DNA from: a bacterium
GTDB taxonomy: Bacteria > Vulcanimicrobiota > Xenobia > RGZZ01
Direction: 5' to 3'
Assembly (NCBI GenBank): GCA_021782195.1
Contig: JAJXVI010000248.1
Location: 1-5,017 of the forward strand
Length of the DNA: 5,017 nt
Part shown: positions 1 through 5,017 of the stretch, piece by piece
Position numbering within the stretch: the first letter of the stretch is position 1
How the letters are laid out: each line of letters starts with the position of its first letter
Made by a program: the position numbers and the translations under genes
The notes under the pieces: model-generated
Told to the model about the DNA's origin: nothing
The model's database searches: none
What the model saw: the letters and a program-made list of their open reading frames with translations, nothing else

Positions 1-59
1 GCACCTCCAAGTGACTTCCCGGTTCGCTTTCGCTCCCCGGTTACCAGCGTTCGGACTGT

Positions 60-92
60 CGCCAGCCCTGGCGCTGCGCGCCATGCCTGGCG
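60..92. repeat. two near-identical short palindromes (CGCCAnnCCTGGCG)
   Basis: The 14-base sequence CGCCAGCCCTGGCG at 60-73 recurs as CGCCATGCCTGGCG at 79-92. Each copy can fold on itself, and the copies differ only at the two central-left bases. The start-to-start distance is 19 bases. They lie beyond the nagZ stop and its stem-loop, in a stretch (1-127) where I see no convincing gene. They could be extra terminator stems, an operator with two half-sites, or chance in GC-rich DNA. Function is not known. Confidence 0.45.
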
Positions 93-102
93 CACAAAGG
101 TG

Positions 103-129
103 AGCCTCGGGCACCCTGCACCCGAGGCT
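103..129 (-). terminator. stem-loop overlapping the nagZ stop codon, probable terminator
   Basis: AGCCTCGGG (103-111) and CCCGAGGCT (121-129) form a perfect 9-bp stem around a 9-base loop. The stem reaches into the nagZ stop codon (TAG on the minus strand, 128-130). On the minus strand it is followed by CACCTTTG, so there is only a poor U tract. This is common for terminators of GC-rich bacteria. The same stem could also act on plus-strand transcripts arriving from the left. Confidence 0.55.
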
Positions 130-1921
130 ACACACAGAGGCCGTGCCCTCGCTCGCACAGGCCAGGAAGCGTCACCGGAAGACGCCCCTGGGGTTTCTCA
201 CGCCCGCACAGAACGTCCGCAAGCGCCTCCAGCGTCGCGCCCGCATATCCATACGTGCACAGGAAACTGCCCGCGTCGGAAACGTCGGCCAACACGTACG
301 GACTGTTGAGAGACACCACCACCAGCGCGCGCGCGTGACGCGTCAGTTGCGCGGCCAGCAGGCGCTGAAAGGCGGAGAGTCGCCCACGCGCGTACAGGCA
401 GAGGACGACCACGTCGGCCCCGGCCACGTCGGCCCCGACATTGCAAAAACCCAGATCGGCAAGCGACGGGAGGACGCGCTCGTCGGGGGACCCTCCTCCT
501 GACGAGCCGGCACTCTCCCAGAGAGACTCGGGCCAGGGACGTTCCTCATCCTGCAAGGCCCAGGTGTGTTCGGAGACGTCGAGGCCTCGCTCCGCCAGCG
601 CTGCACGCAGCGGAAAAGGCACGGCGATCTCACCGAGTTGCGAGACCGGCAAAAGAGTCGGCATGAAAAGGCTGACTCTCCGGGAGCGCTCGATGGGAAG
701 CGTCCCGTCGGAGCGCAGCAGCGTGATGGCAGCTCGCGCTGCCAGCGCAGCCACCGCGCCGATCTCACGCGCCCGCGGATCGCGCAGGAATTCAGCAGGG
801 GCAACGATCGGATGCGGACACGTCCAGCGGCCGGCCTCGTCGGTCGCCTGCTTGAGGCGGGCAATGCGCCGAAGCGAGGCGTCCAGGCGAACCTCCGAAA
901 TCGTCCCGTTGCGAACCGCGCCAAGAAGTGCTTCAACGGTTTCCACCTGACTCTCGTGACTGCCGCAGGCCAGCACGATGTCGGCGCCCGCCTCTATCGC
1001 CATGACCGCGGCGGGACCCACCCCGTAATGGTCGGCAATCGCCTTCATGGACATGGAGTCAGTGATGATCACGCCTTCGAAGCCCAGTTCTCGGCGTAAC
1101 AGTCCGCTCAGCACAGGCTCGCTCAGGGTGGCCGGGACGTTTTGCGGGTCAAGCGCCGGATACACGATATGCGCGGTCATGATCATCTCCACGCCATCGC
1201 ATATCAGGGCACGATACGGGAGCAGCTCCACCTCCTCCAGGCGAGCACGATGCCAGGGCACGACGGGCAGCGACAGATGGGAATCAAGCGACGTATCGCC
1301 GTGGCCGGGAAAGTGCTTGGCGCAAGGAATGACTCCCGCTGCTCGGTAACCGCGCGCGGCGGCGACTGCAAAACGGGAAACCAGGTCTGCGCTCTCGCCA
1401 TAGGAGCGAATCCCGATGACCGGGTTGAGCGGGTTGTTGTTGACGTCGACGCACGGCGCAAAATTCACGTTGAACCCGAGATCGCGCAACCTGCGACCAC
1501 TGACGAAGGCCGTGCGGGCGGCCAGATCAGGGATGCCAGTGGCGCCCAGGGCCATGGCGCCGGGCGCCGACGCCAGGGCATCGAACGGAAGGCGGTCCAC
1601 GACCCCACCCTCCTGGTCAACACCGATGAACAGCGGAGGAGCGTTCCCACGCGCCCGCTGAAGTGATGCGCACAGTGCGCTGGCCTGCTCGCTGCTTTTC
1701 AGATTTCGTGCAAACAGGATCACACCGCCCCAGTGATGGCGAGCCAGACTCGCCTGGAACCCCGGCGTCACGCCGGCGTCACTGAAATCCACCATGACAA
1801 GCTGTCCGACGCGCTCCTCGAGCGTCATCGACCCGTCCGAAAACCCGCTCACGTCTCGAAGCCCTTTCGCCCGTCGCTCACGCTGCAGGGCGTTCGCCCG
1901 TGCGGATCGAGCCTCCTTCAT
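128..1921 (-). CDS. nagZ: beta-N-acetylhexosaminidase, glycoside hydrolase family 3 (NagZ type, two-domain)
   Basis: This enzyme is predicted to remove N-acetylglucosamine from peptidoglycan fragments in cell-wall recycling. Residue numbers here count from a TTG codon at 1924; the ATG at 1921 is residue 2. An (alpha/beta)8 domain spans about 33-365: VGQLVMV at 39-45, GVDQEGG at 101-107, RSYGE at 173-177, KHFPGHG at 203-209 followed by Asp214-Ser-His216 (the family's Asp-His acid/base dyad), and ITDSMSM with the nucleophile Asp289. A second alpha/beta domain, about 390-590, ends in GREKPQGRLPVTLP. At roughly 598 residues it resembles the long two-domain form known from Bacillus, not the roughly 340-residue proteobacterial NagZ. 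No signal peptide is seen, so it is probably cytosolic. The start is uncertain. ATG 1921 has no Shine-Dalgarno sequence, while GTG at 1852 and ATG at 1828 (MTLEERVGQL, where family similarity begins) are alternatives. It is transcribed divergently from the LLM gene. A hexosaminidase with other substrates is possible. Confidence 0.92.
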   Translation of the reverse strand: MKEARSARANALQRERRAKGLRDVSGFSDGSMTLEERVGQLVMVDFSDAGVTPGFQASLARHHWGGVILFARNLKSSEQASALCASLQRARGNAPPLFIGVDQEGGVVDRLPFDALASAPGAMALGATGIPDLAARTAFVSGRRLRDLGFNVNFAPCVDVNNNPLNPVIGIRSYGESADLVSRFAVAAARGYRAAGVIPCAKHFPGHGDTSLDSHLSLPVVPWHRARLEEVELLPYRALICDGVEMIMTAHIVYPALDPQNVPATLSEPVLSGLLRRELGFEGVIITDSMSMKAIADHYGVGPAAVMAIEAGADIVLACGSHESQVETVEALLGAVRNGTISEVRLDASLRRIARLKQATDEAGRWTCPHPIVAPAEFLRDPRAREIGAVAALAARAAITLLRSDGTLPIERSRRVSLFMPTLLPVSQLGEIAVPFPLRAALAERGLDVSEHTWALQDEERPWPESLWESAGSSGGGSPDERVLPSLADLGFCNVGADVAGADVVVLCLYARGRLSAFQRLLAAQLTRHARALVVVSLNSPYVLADVSDAGSFLCTYGYAGATLEALADVLCGREKPQGRLPVTLPGLCERGHGLCV

Positions 1922-2003
1922 CAATGGCGGGGTAAAAGGTGCGACCGGTGGGCCTCTCCGACCCTACGGATTGCTCAGGGGATTGCCTTCATCCTTACTT
2001 CCT

Positions 2004-2041
2004 GGAGGGAGAGAGCAGGGGGAGGGCAGGGGGCGAGGAGT
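2004..2041 (+). other. G-rich polypurine tract with G-quadruplex pattern in the divergent intergenic region
   Basis: This nearly pure purine stretch contains four G runs (2007-2009, 2018-2022, 2024-2026, 2029-2033) separated by 8, 1 and 2 bases, which fits a G-quadruplex pattern with one long loop. GCAGGGGG occurs twice with an 11-base period (2015 and 2026). It lies between divergent nagZ and the LLM gene, 77-114 bases before the latter's start. I see no convincing sigma70 promoter in the surrounding 1922-2107. It may also be a decayed copy of a dispersed intergenic repeat. Confidence 0.4.
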
Positions 2042-2107
2042 GTCCACACGAAGAGCCGGCAGGGTTCGCACGCGCGAGACTTCAGGACTTTCGGAAGGAA
2101 GACCGTC

Positions 2108-2112
2108 AGGAG
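2108..2112 (+). promoter_or_regulatory. Shine-Dalgarno site of the LLM oxidoreductase
   Basis: AGGAG is followed by a 5-base spacer and ATG at 2118. This decides the start. The reading frame stays open upstream to 1794, but that part runs antisense through nagZ and has no protein-like content. Confidence 0.8.
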
Positions 2113-2117
2113 CGTAC

Positions 2118-3029
2118 ATGAAACTCGGATACCAGTTCTCCAACTTCAACGTTCCGCAGGGCCCGACCGCCATCGGCCCCGACCTGGCACGAACCGCGGT
2201 TCTTGCCGAACAGGCGGGATTTCACAGTTTCTGGGTCATGGACCACTTCTTCCAGATCGAGTTCATCGGTCCGGCGGAGATGGACATGCTTGAAGGATAC
2301 TCGGCGCTGGCCTTTGTCGCAGGCCAGACGCGCAAGATCCAGCTCGGCACCATGGTAACCGGGGTCACGTACCGCGAACCCGGAATCCTGGTGAAGACAG
2401 CCACCACGCTCGACGTGCTCAGCGGTGGACGGGCGTGCCTGGGTATCGGAGCTGGATGGTATGAACGCGAACACCACGGGCTCGGGGTGAGGTTTCCTTC
2501 CACCGCGGAGCGTTTCGAGCGCCTCGAGGAGACCGTTCAAATCGCAATGCAGATGTGGTCCGGCCTCACTGGCCCCTACACGGGAAAGCACTACCACCTG
2601 GCCGAAACCCTGTGTCGACCATTGCCCCTGACCCGCCCTCACCCACCGATCCTGATCGGCGGCATGGGGGAAAAAAAGACCCTTCGACTGGTTGCACGCT
2701 ACGGCCAGGGCTGCAATCTTTTTGCATTCGTCGGACCGGAGGCAGTCAGGAACAAGCTCGAGATCCTGCGTGCCCATTGCAAGACCGAAGAGCGTTCGTA
2801 CGAACAGATTCACAAGACCGTGCTCGACTCGGTCGCGCTAGCCCCGCGCGAGGAGGACGGAAAGGTCACGCCACCCCAGTTGCTGGCCCGTCTTCAGGAA
2901 TGGGCTGACGTCGGGATCGACGAGTACATCTTCTCATTGCGTGAACCCACTCCCGAGGCGTTCGAACTGCTGGCGACTGAAGTCGTTCCCGAGGCCGGGT
3001 GCCTGCGCGCAGGCGGAACCGCTCAGTGA
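2118..3029 (+). CDS. LLM class F420-dependent oxidoreductase, Rv1855c-like family
   Basis: This 303-residue protein belongs to the bacterial luciferase-like monooxygenase superfamily, which folds as a TIM barrel and uses reduced F420 or FMN. Family hallmarks are MKLGYQFSNFN at the N terminus, WVMDHFFQI at 39-47, LEGYSALAFVA at 58-68, LGTMVTGVTYREPGILVK at 76-93, TLDVLSGGRACLGIGAGW at 97-114 with EREHHGLG following, and PPILIGGMGEKKTLRLVARY at 176-195. The layout matches the subfamily named after Mycobacterium Rv1855c, whose substrate is unknown. The length is normal and the start is fixed by an AGGAG site 5 bases upstream. No signal peptide is visible, so it should be soluble and cytoplasmic. 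It is divergent from nagZ and convergent with infC, so neither neighbour hints at a pathway. The family call is firm. The choice of F420 over FMN is inferred from subfamily resemblance. Confidence 0.93.
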   Translation: MKLGYQFSNFNVPQGPTAIGPDLARTAVLAEQAGFHSFWVMDHFFQIEFIGPAEMDMLEGYSALAFVAGQTRKIQLGTMVTGVTYREPGILVKTATTLDVLSGGRACLGIGAGWYEREHHGLGVRFPSTAERFERLEETVQIAMQMWSGLTGPYTGKHYHLAETLCRPLPLTRPHPPILIGGMGEKKTLRLVARYGQGCNLFAFVGPEAVRNKLEILRAHCKTEERSYEQIHKTVLDSVALAPREEDGKVTPPQLLARLQEWADVGIDEYIFSLREPTPEAFELLATEVVPEAGCLRAGGTAQ

Positions 3030-3087
3030 GGCAGCCGGTGCAACCAGCGGATTCGCCGGCCTCGCTGCTCTGAGACGTGAGAAGCCC

Positions 3088-3117
3088 GGTGGCGCGCCCG
3101 AAAAGGGGCGCGCCATC
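3088..3117 (+). terminator. strong stem-loop between convergent genes, probable (bidirectional) terminator
   Basis: A 12-bp stem pairs 3088-3099 with 3106-3117, with one G-T pair at 3089/3116, around the 6-base loop GAAAAG. The core uses GGCGCGCC on both arms. It begins 58 bases after the LLM stop codon. No T tract follows on either strand, so it would be an intrinsic terminator of the U-poor kind or an RNA 3' end stabiliser. Its position between convergent genes lets it serve both. Confidence 0.6.
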
Positions 3118-3159
3118 CAACCTGGGAACGCCGGCGAGGACACTCCGCAACAGATTGGA

Positions 3160-3174
3160 GGATGCAAAGCATCC
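3160..3174 (-). terminator. short hairpin downstream of infC, possible terminator
   Basis: GGATGC (3160-3165) and GCATCC (3169-3174) form a perfect 6-bp stem with a 3-base loop. It lies 33 bases beyond the infC stop codon on the minus strand and is followed there by TCCAATCTGTTG, which is only mildly T-rich. The tight loop and position suggest a 3' end signal for infC, possibly together with the stronger stem at 3088-3117. Confidence 0.4.
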
Positions 3175-3207
3175 GCAGCGATGTCAGGCCGGGTTACGGG
3201 CGGGCTC

Positions 3208-3810
3208 CTATGAAATCGTCTCGACCGGCTCGACCGCGTCGGCCGCCTCTCGGGTCCCGGGTCTCTTCTGCCCTGCAGGAGCTGCCGGCTGCGGCACCTG
3301 ACCCTCACGAGGCGTGAGAATCATGTGCATGAAACGCCCTTCCATCTTGGGTGCGCGTTCTTGCTGGCAGAAAGTCTGAAGTTCCTGGAAGAGCCTCTCA
3401 AGGAGCTCCATTGCCAGCTCCGGGTGAGCCATTTCGCGACCCCGAAAGCGAATCGTCACCTTGACCTTGTCGCCCTCTTCGAGAAGACGGCGAGCCATTC
3501 GATACTTCACCAGGAAGTCATGCTCGTCGATCTTCGGGCGCATCGTAACTTCGCGCAGCTCGACCATCTTACGACGGGCACGTGCTTCTCGGTCTTTCTT
3601 GCTCTGCTCGTACTTGAAGCGACCGTAGTCCATGAAACGGCATACGGGGGGGTCTGCGTTGGGAGAGATCTCGACCAGATCCTTCTCACGCTCCTCAGCC
3701 AACCGCTGCGCTTCTCGTAGCAACAGGATCCCCAGTTGCTGGCCCTGATCGTCGATCACGCGGACTTCTCGCGCGCGGATCTCCTGATTGACCTTCAGTT
3801 TCTTCGAAAT
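3208..3810 (-). CDS. infC: translation initiation factor IF-3, with ATT start codon
   Basis: IF-3 binds the 30S subunit, keeps it apart from 50S and checks start-codon/initiator-tRNA pairing. From the ATT start the protein has 200 residues. The N domain is about 1-70 (KLKVNQEIRAREVRVID, then the signature RFMDYGRFKYEQSKK from residue 58). A charged linker helix covers about 68-88. The C domain is about 85-168, with EVTMRPKIDEHDF, VTIRFRGREMAHPE and a GRFMHMILTPRE end. Residues 170-200 form a Pro/Ala-rich, probably disordered tail beyond the usual roughly 175-180-residue protein. The frame has a stop at 3832-3834, so only GTG 3819 or ATT 3810 can start it. The GTG overlaps the Shine-Dalgarno sequence, whereas ATT lies 8 bases after it. 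ATT is also the start of E. coli infC, where IF-3 represses its own translation. The usual neighbours thrS, rpmI and rplT are absent here. The gene appears monocistronic. Confidence 0.97.
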   Translation of the reverse strand: MSKKLKVNQEIRAREVRVIDDQGQQLGILLLREAQRLAEEREKDLVEISPNADPPVCRFMDYGRFKYEQSKKDREARARRKMVELREVTMRPKIDEHDFLVKYRMARRLLEEGDKVKVTIRFRGREMAHPELAMELLERLFQELQTFCQQERAPKMEGRFMHMILTPREGQVPQPAAPAGQKRPGTREAADAVEPVETIS

Positions 3811-3818
3811 GGAAGTCA

Positions 3819-3824
3819 CCTCCT
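3819..3824 (-). promoter_or_regulatory. Shine-Dalgarno site of infC that selects the ATT start
   Basis: On the minus strand AGGAGG (3824-3819), extended to AGGAGGTGA, is an excellent match to the 16S rRNA 3' end. The spacer TGACTTCC (3818-3811, 8 bases) leads to ATT at 3810-3808. The in-frame GTG at 3819-3817 shares its first base with this site, so it cannot be used with the site at a normal distance. Confidence 0.85.
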
Positions 3825-3864
3825 GATGTTGTCACGGCAAGGCTGGACAGCACAAGCCGATGAT

Positions 3865-3893
3865 ATTATAACCGAATTGACCTGTATTAGAAA
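3865..3893 (-). promoter_or_regulatory. sigma70-type promoter for infC
   Basis: On the minus strand a perfect TATAAT box lies at 3870-3865. Seventeen bases upstream is TTTCTA (3893-3888), only a partial match to TTGACA. Transcription would start near 3858, giving a leader of about 48 bases before the ATT codon. The AT-rich patch stands out in otherwise GC-rich DNA. It supports infC being transcribed alone and not from a thrS operon. Confidence 0.65.
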
Positions 3894-4019
3894 CTACCCT
3901 GCCACGAATTCTCATTCAACCTTGAGGCAAGACGTTAGCAGAAGTTGAAAGCGGCGGGAAGCGCAACGTCGCTCAAGCAAGGGAGACTCACAGGGGAATT
4001 CACGTGCATGGCGAAAGGT

Positions 4020-4049
4020 TCTGGCGGATTCCACAGGAGTTCCGCCAGA
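4020..4049. repeat. perfect 9-bp inverted repeat (hairpin)
   Basis: TCTGGCGGA (4020-4028) and TCCGCCAGA (4041-4049) are exact complements around a 12-base loop. Inside the loop TCC/GGA (4030-4032 with 4036-4038) could add a small upper stem. Neither strand shows a clear T tract after it; the minus strand continues ACCTTTCG. It could be a terminator, part of a small RNA, or a protein-binding palindrome. Confidence 0.6.
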
Positions 4050-4158
4050 CTCGATCGGCGTGGCGGCCCGCTCCTCACAGCCTGCGTACGAACTGACGAC
4101 CCGAGATCTCGTCGAATGCAGTCGGCGACTAGGTCGATCTTCGGCACTCGACGGCGCC

Positions 4159-4236
4159 AGAGGGTTGGCCGAACCCTGTTGACGGGCTTGCGGGTGCCCC
4201 GCAACGTACATCGGAGCGCGGATCGGCCAACCCTCT
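4159..4236. repeat. 14-bp perfect inverted repeat enclosing a further hairpin
   Basis: The arms 4159-4172 (AGAGGGTTGGCCGA) and 4223-4236 (TCGGCCAACCCTCT) are exact reverse complements 50 bases apart. Inside lies a second perfect hairpin, TTGCGGG (4188-4194) with CCCGCAA (4198-4204) and a 3-base loop. The left arm can instead fold locally: AGGGTT (4161-4166) with AACCCT (4172-4177). The two foldings of the left arm exclude each other. The element ends 82 bases before the hydroxylase ATG. It could be a structured RNA, a dispersed palindromic repeat or a small repeat-derived element. No transposase or obvious target duplication accompanies it. Confidence 0.65.
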
Positions 4237-4287
4237 AACCCCACCTGTTGATCGGCACGACCTTTTCGGCCGCGCATCGAGACGGGC

Positions 4288-4293
4288 TACACT
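4288..4293 (+). promoter_or_regulatory. possible -10 box of the hydroxylase gene
   Basis: TACACT in the context GGGCTACACTGCTGG resembles a -10 element. The TTCGGC 17 bases upstream is a poor -35. Transcription would then start near 4300, leaving a leader of about 20 bases before ATG 4319. Confidence 0.3.
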
Positions 4294-4318
4294 GCTGGAG
4301 GATGCCTCGCTCAACCTG

Positions 4319-5017
4319 ATGCAGACCATCGTGCACGGCGGCTCAATCGCAATCTTTCTCCTGGCCGGGGTGCTGTGGCCCAGGCGAAAAATGCCCTGGC
4401 CTGCCCGGGACACTATCGTAAACGTGACCACCGGGGTATCTCTGGCCATGCTTCGGTTTACCGTGCTCGCACTGGCAGTGCATCTGCCTGCCGGACGCTG
4501 TTATCGATTCGTCACCGTGCAGCAACCGGTTGTGCAGTTCCTCATCGTCTTCCTTCTTTCCGATTTCACCCGTTACTGGGTCCACTACCTTCACCATCGC
4601 ATCGACTTCCTGTGGCGCTTTCATCGGGTGCACCACAGCTCGGAATTCCTTGACGCAACAAGCGGGCTGCGCATGCACGTCATTGATTTTCTTGCGCTCT
4701 CCATGATCCCGGTCGTGTTGTTCGGAGTCCTCTTCGACTGTTCGCGCTTTTCCCCGGTGGTATGGATCGCCCTGGCACTTACAACCGATGCCTTCGACGC
4801 GTTTGAGCACGCAAACATCCGCATGTCCCTGACCTCTCCCTGGATGGCGCGATGGAACCTTCTCTTCAACAATCCCGTGTTCCACGGCTGGCATCACTCC
4901 ACTGACCCCGGCGAATACAACGGCAACTATGGTCAGGCGCTCACGATCTGGGATCGGATCTTCAACAGCCACATCCCGCACACCCAGCCCCCCCCCGAGA
5001 GGGGACTTCCTGAACGC
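4319..5017 (+). CDS. sterol desaturase / fatty acid hydroxylase superfamily protein (3' end outside window)
   Basis: This is an integral-membrane di-iron oxygenase that hydroxylates or desaturates lipid-like substrates; the substrate cannot be told. The 233 visible residues show the three histidine boxes: H89-YLH-H93 (HX3H), H102-RV-H105-H106 (HX2HH) and H189-GW-H192-H193 (HX2HH). There are also EHANIR at 163-168 and the family's NYGQALTIWDRIFNS near 203-217. Hydrophobic segments lie at about 8-20, 38-56, 70-83, 121-139 and 146-156. Members usually have about 260-300 residues, so only the C terminus is missing. The start is uncertain. ATG 4319 has no well-spaced Shine-Dalgarno sequence, because GGAGG at 4297-4301 is 17 bases away. 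The frame is open further upstream, so a non-ATG start such as CTG 4292, 4295 or 4316 is possible. A run of nine C at 4988-4996 encodes three prolines near the window end. It is separated from infC by about 500 bases and divergent from it. Confidence 0.9.
   Translation, partial: MQTIVHGGSIAIFLLAGVLWPRRKMPWPARDTIVNVTTGVSLAMLRFTVLALAVHLPAGRCYRFVTVQQPVVQFLIVFLLSDFTRYWVHYLHHRIDFLWRFHRVHHSSEFLDATSGLRMHVIDFLALSMIPVVLFGVLFDCSRFSPVVWIALALTTDAFDAFEHANIRMSLTSPWMARWNLLFNNPVFHGWHHSTDPGEYNGNYGQALTIWDRIFNSHIPHTQPPPERGLPER

Larger units (their letters stand above)
3894..4287. other. non-coding intergenic stretch with structured repeats, no supported gene
   Basis: Between the infC promoter and the hydroxylase gene I find no protein-like reading frame. 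The open frames on both strands have compositions rich in Arg, Ser, Pro and Thr, with no hydrophobic core pattern or recognisable motif. I also see no tRNA T-arm, SRP, tmRNA or other known RNA signature. What stands out is a 9-bp hairpin (4020-4049), the palindrome CGAGATCTCG (4102-4111) and a long-armed inverted repeat (4159-4236). An uncharacterised small RNA, regulatory DNA or the remains of a lost gene are all possible. Confidence 0.5.

Noticed and set aside
4..8. GGAGG on the minus strand at the window edge, as a ribosome binding site for a gene further left
   Set aside because: The putative start codon would lie outside the window, so nothing supports it beyond five bases.
2..103. Open plus-strand frame ending with TGA at 101-103, as the tail of a gene entering from the left
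   Set aside because: It gives about 33 residues with no recognisable motif and runs through the palindromic repeats. It cannot be told from chance in GC-rich DNA.
2118..3029. LLM gene starting upstream at 1794
   Set aside because: The extra 108 residues are antisense to nagZ and not family-like, while ATG 2118 has AGGAG at the right distance and matches the family N terminus.
4159..4240. Inverted repeat as an integron attC site or tRNA-like element
   Set aside because: The arms are perfect with no bulged bases, the RYYYAAC/GTTRRRY core does not fit, and there is no T-loop sequence or cloverleaf arrangement.
3912..4277. Open frames of 89-121 codons on both strands in the infC-hydroxylase gap
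   Set aside because: They overlap each other, cross the inverted repeats, and read as Arg/Ser/Pro-rich sequence with no domain, motif or ribosome binding site.
4343..4981. 212-codon minus-strand frame opposite the hydroxylase
   Set aside because: It is the antisense shadow of a gene with three clear histidine boxes. Its translation is His/Val/Glu-rich because it mirrors those codons.

Overview
The window comes from a GC-rich bacterium. It holds four recognisable protein genes in a mixed-strand layout: a GH3 N-acetylhexosaminidase (minus), an F420/flavin luciferase-like oxidoreductase (plus), translation initiation factor IF-3 (minus) and a membrane di-iron hydroxylase of the sterol desaturase superfamily (plus, cut by the window end). 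IF-3 and the NagZ-type enzyme mark the DNA as bacterial. The Rv1855c-type LLM oxidoreductase suggests a lineage that makes or uses coenzyme F420, such as Actinobacteria, Chloroflexi or deltaproteobacterial/Binatota-like groups. The sequence alone does not settle which, and no mobile element, CRISPR array or phage gene is visible.

Layout: positions 1-127 hold no supported gene, only palindromic GC-rich repeats and a stem-loop that overlaps the nagZ stop codon. nagZ runs leftward from about 1921 to 128. About 200 nt containing a G-rich polypurine tract separates it from the divergent LLM gene (2118-3029), which has a clear Shine-Dalgarno sequence. The LLM gene converges on infC (3810-3208), and the gap between them carries two stem-loops, one suited to each gene or to both. 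infC has its own promoter-like sequence with a perfect TATAAT box and a short leader. Its Shine-Dalgarno sequence fits an ATT start codon and not the nearby GTG. An approximately 500-nt non-coding stretch (3811-4318) follows, with two striking inverted repeats, and then the hydroxylase gene (4319 to beyond 5017).

The genes do not form a pathway and each appears to be its own transcription unit. NagZ would act in cytosolic cell-wall recycling, IF-3 in translation initiation, the LLM enzyme in an unknown redox reaction, and the hydroxylase in membrane lipid or sterol-like chemistry. The points most worth a second look are the ATT start of infC, which implies the classical IF-3 autoregulation; the absence of thrS, rpmI and rplT around infC; and the nested, partly mutually exclusive inverted repeats at 4159-4236. 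I found no strong candidate for an entirely new multi-gene system.
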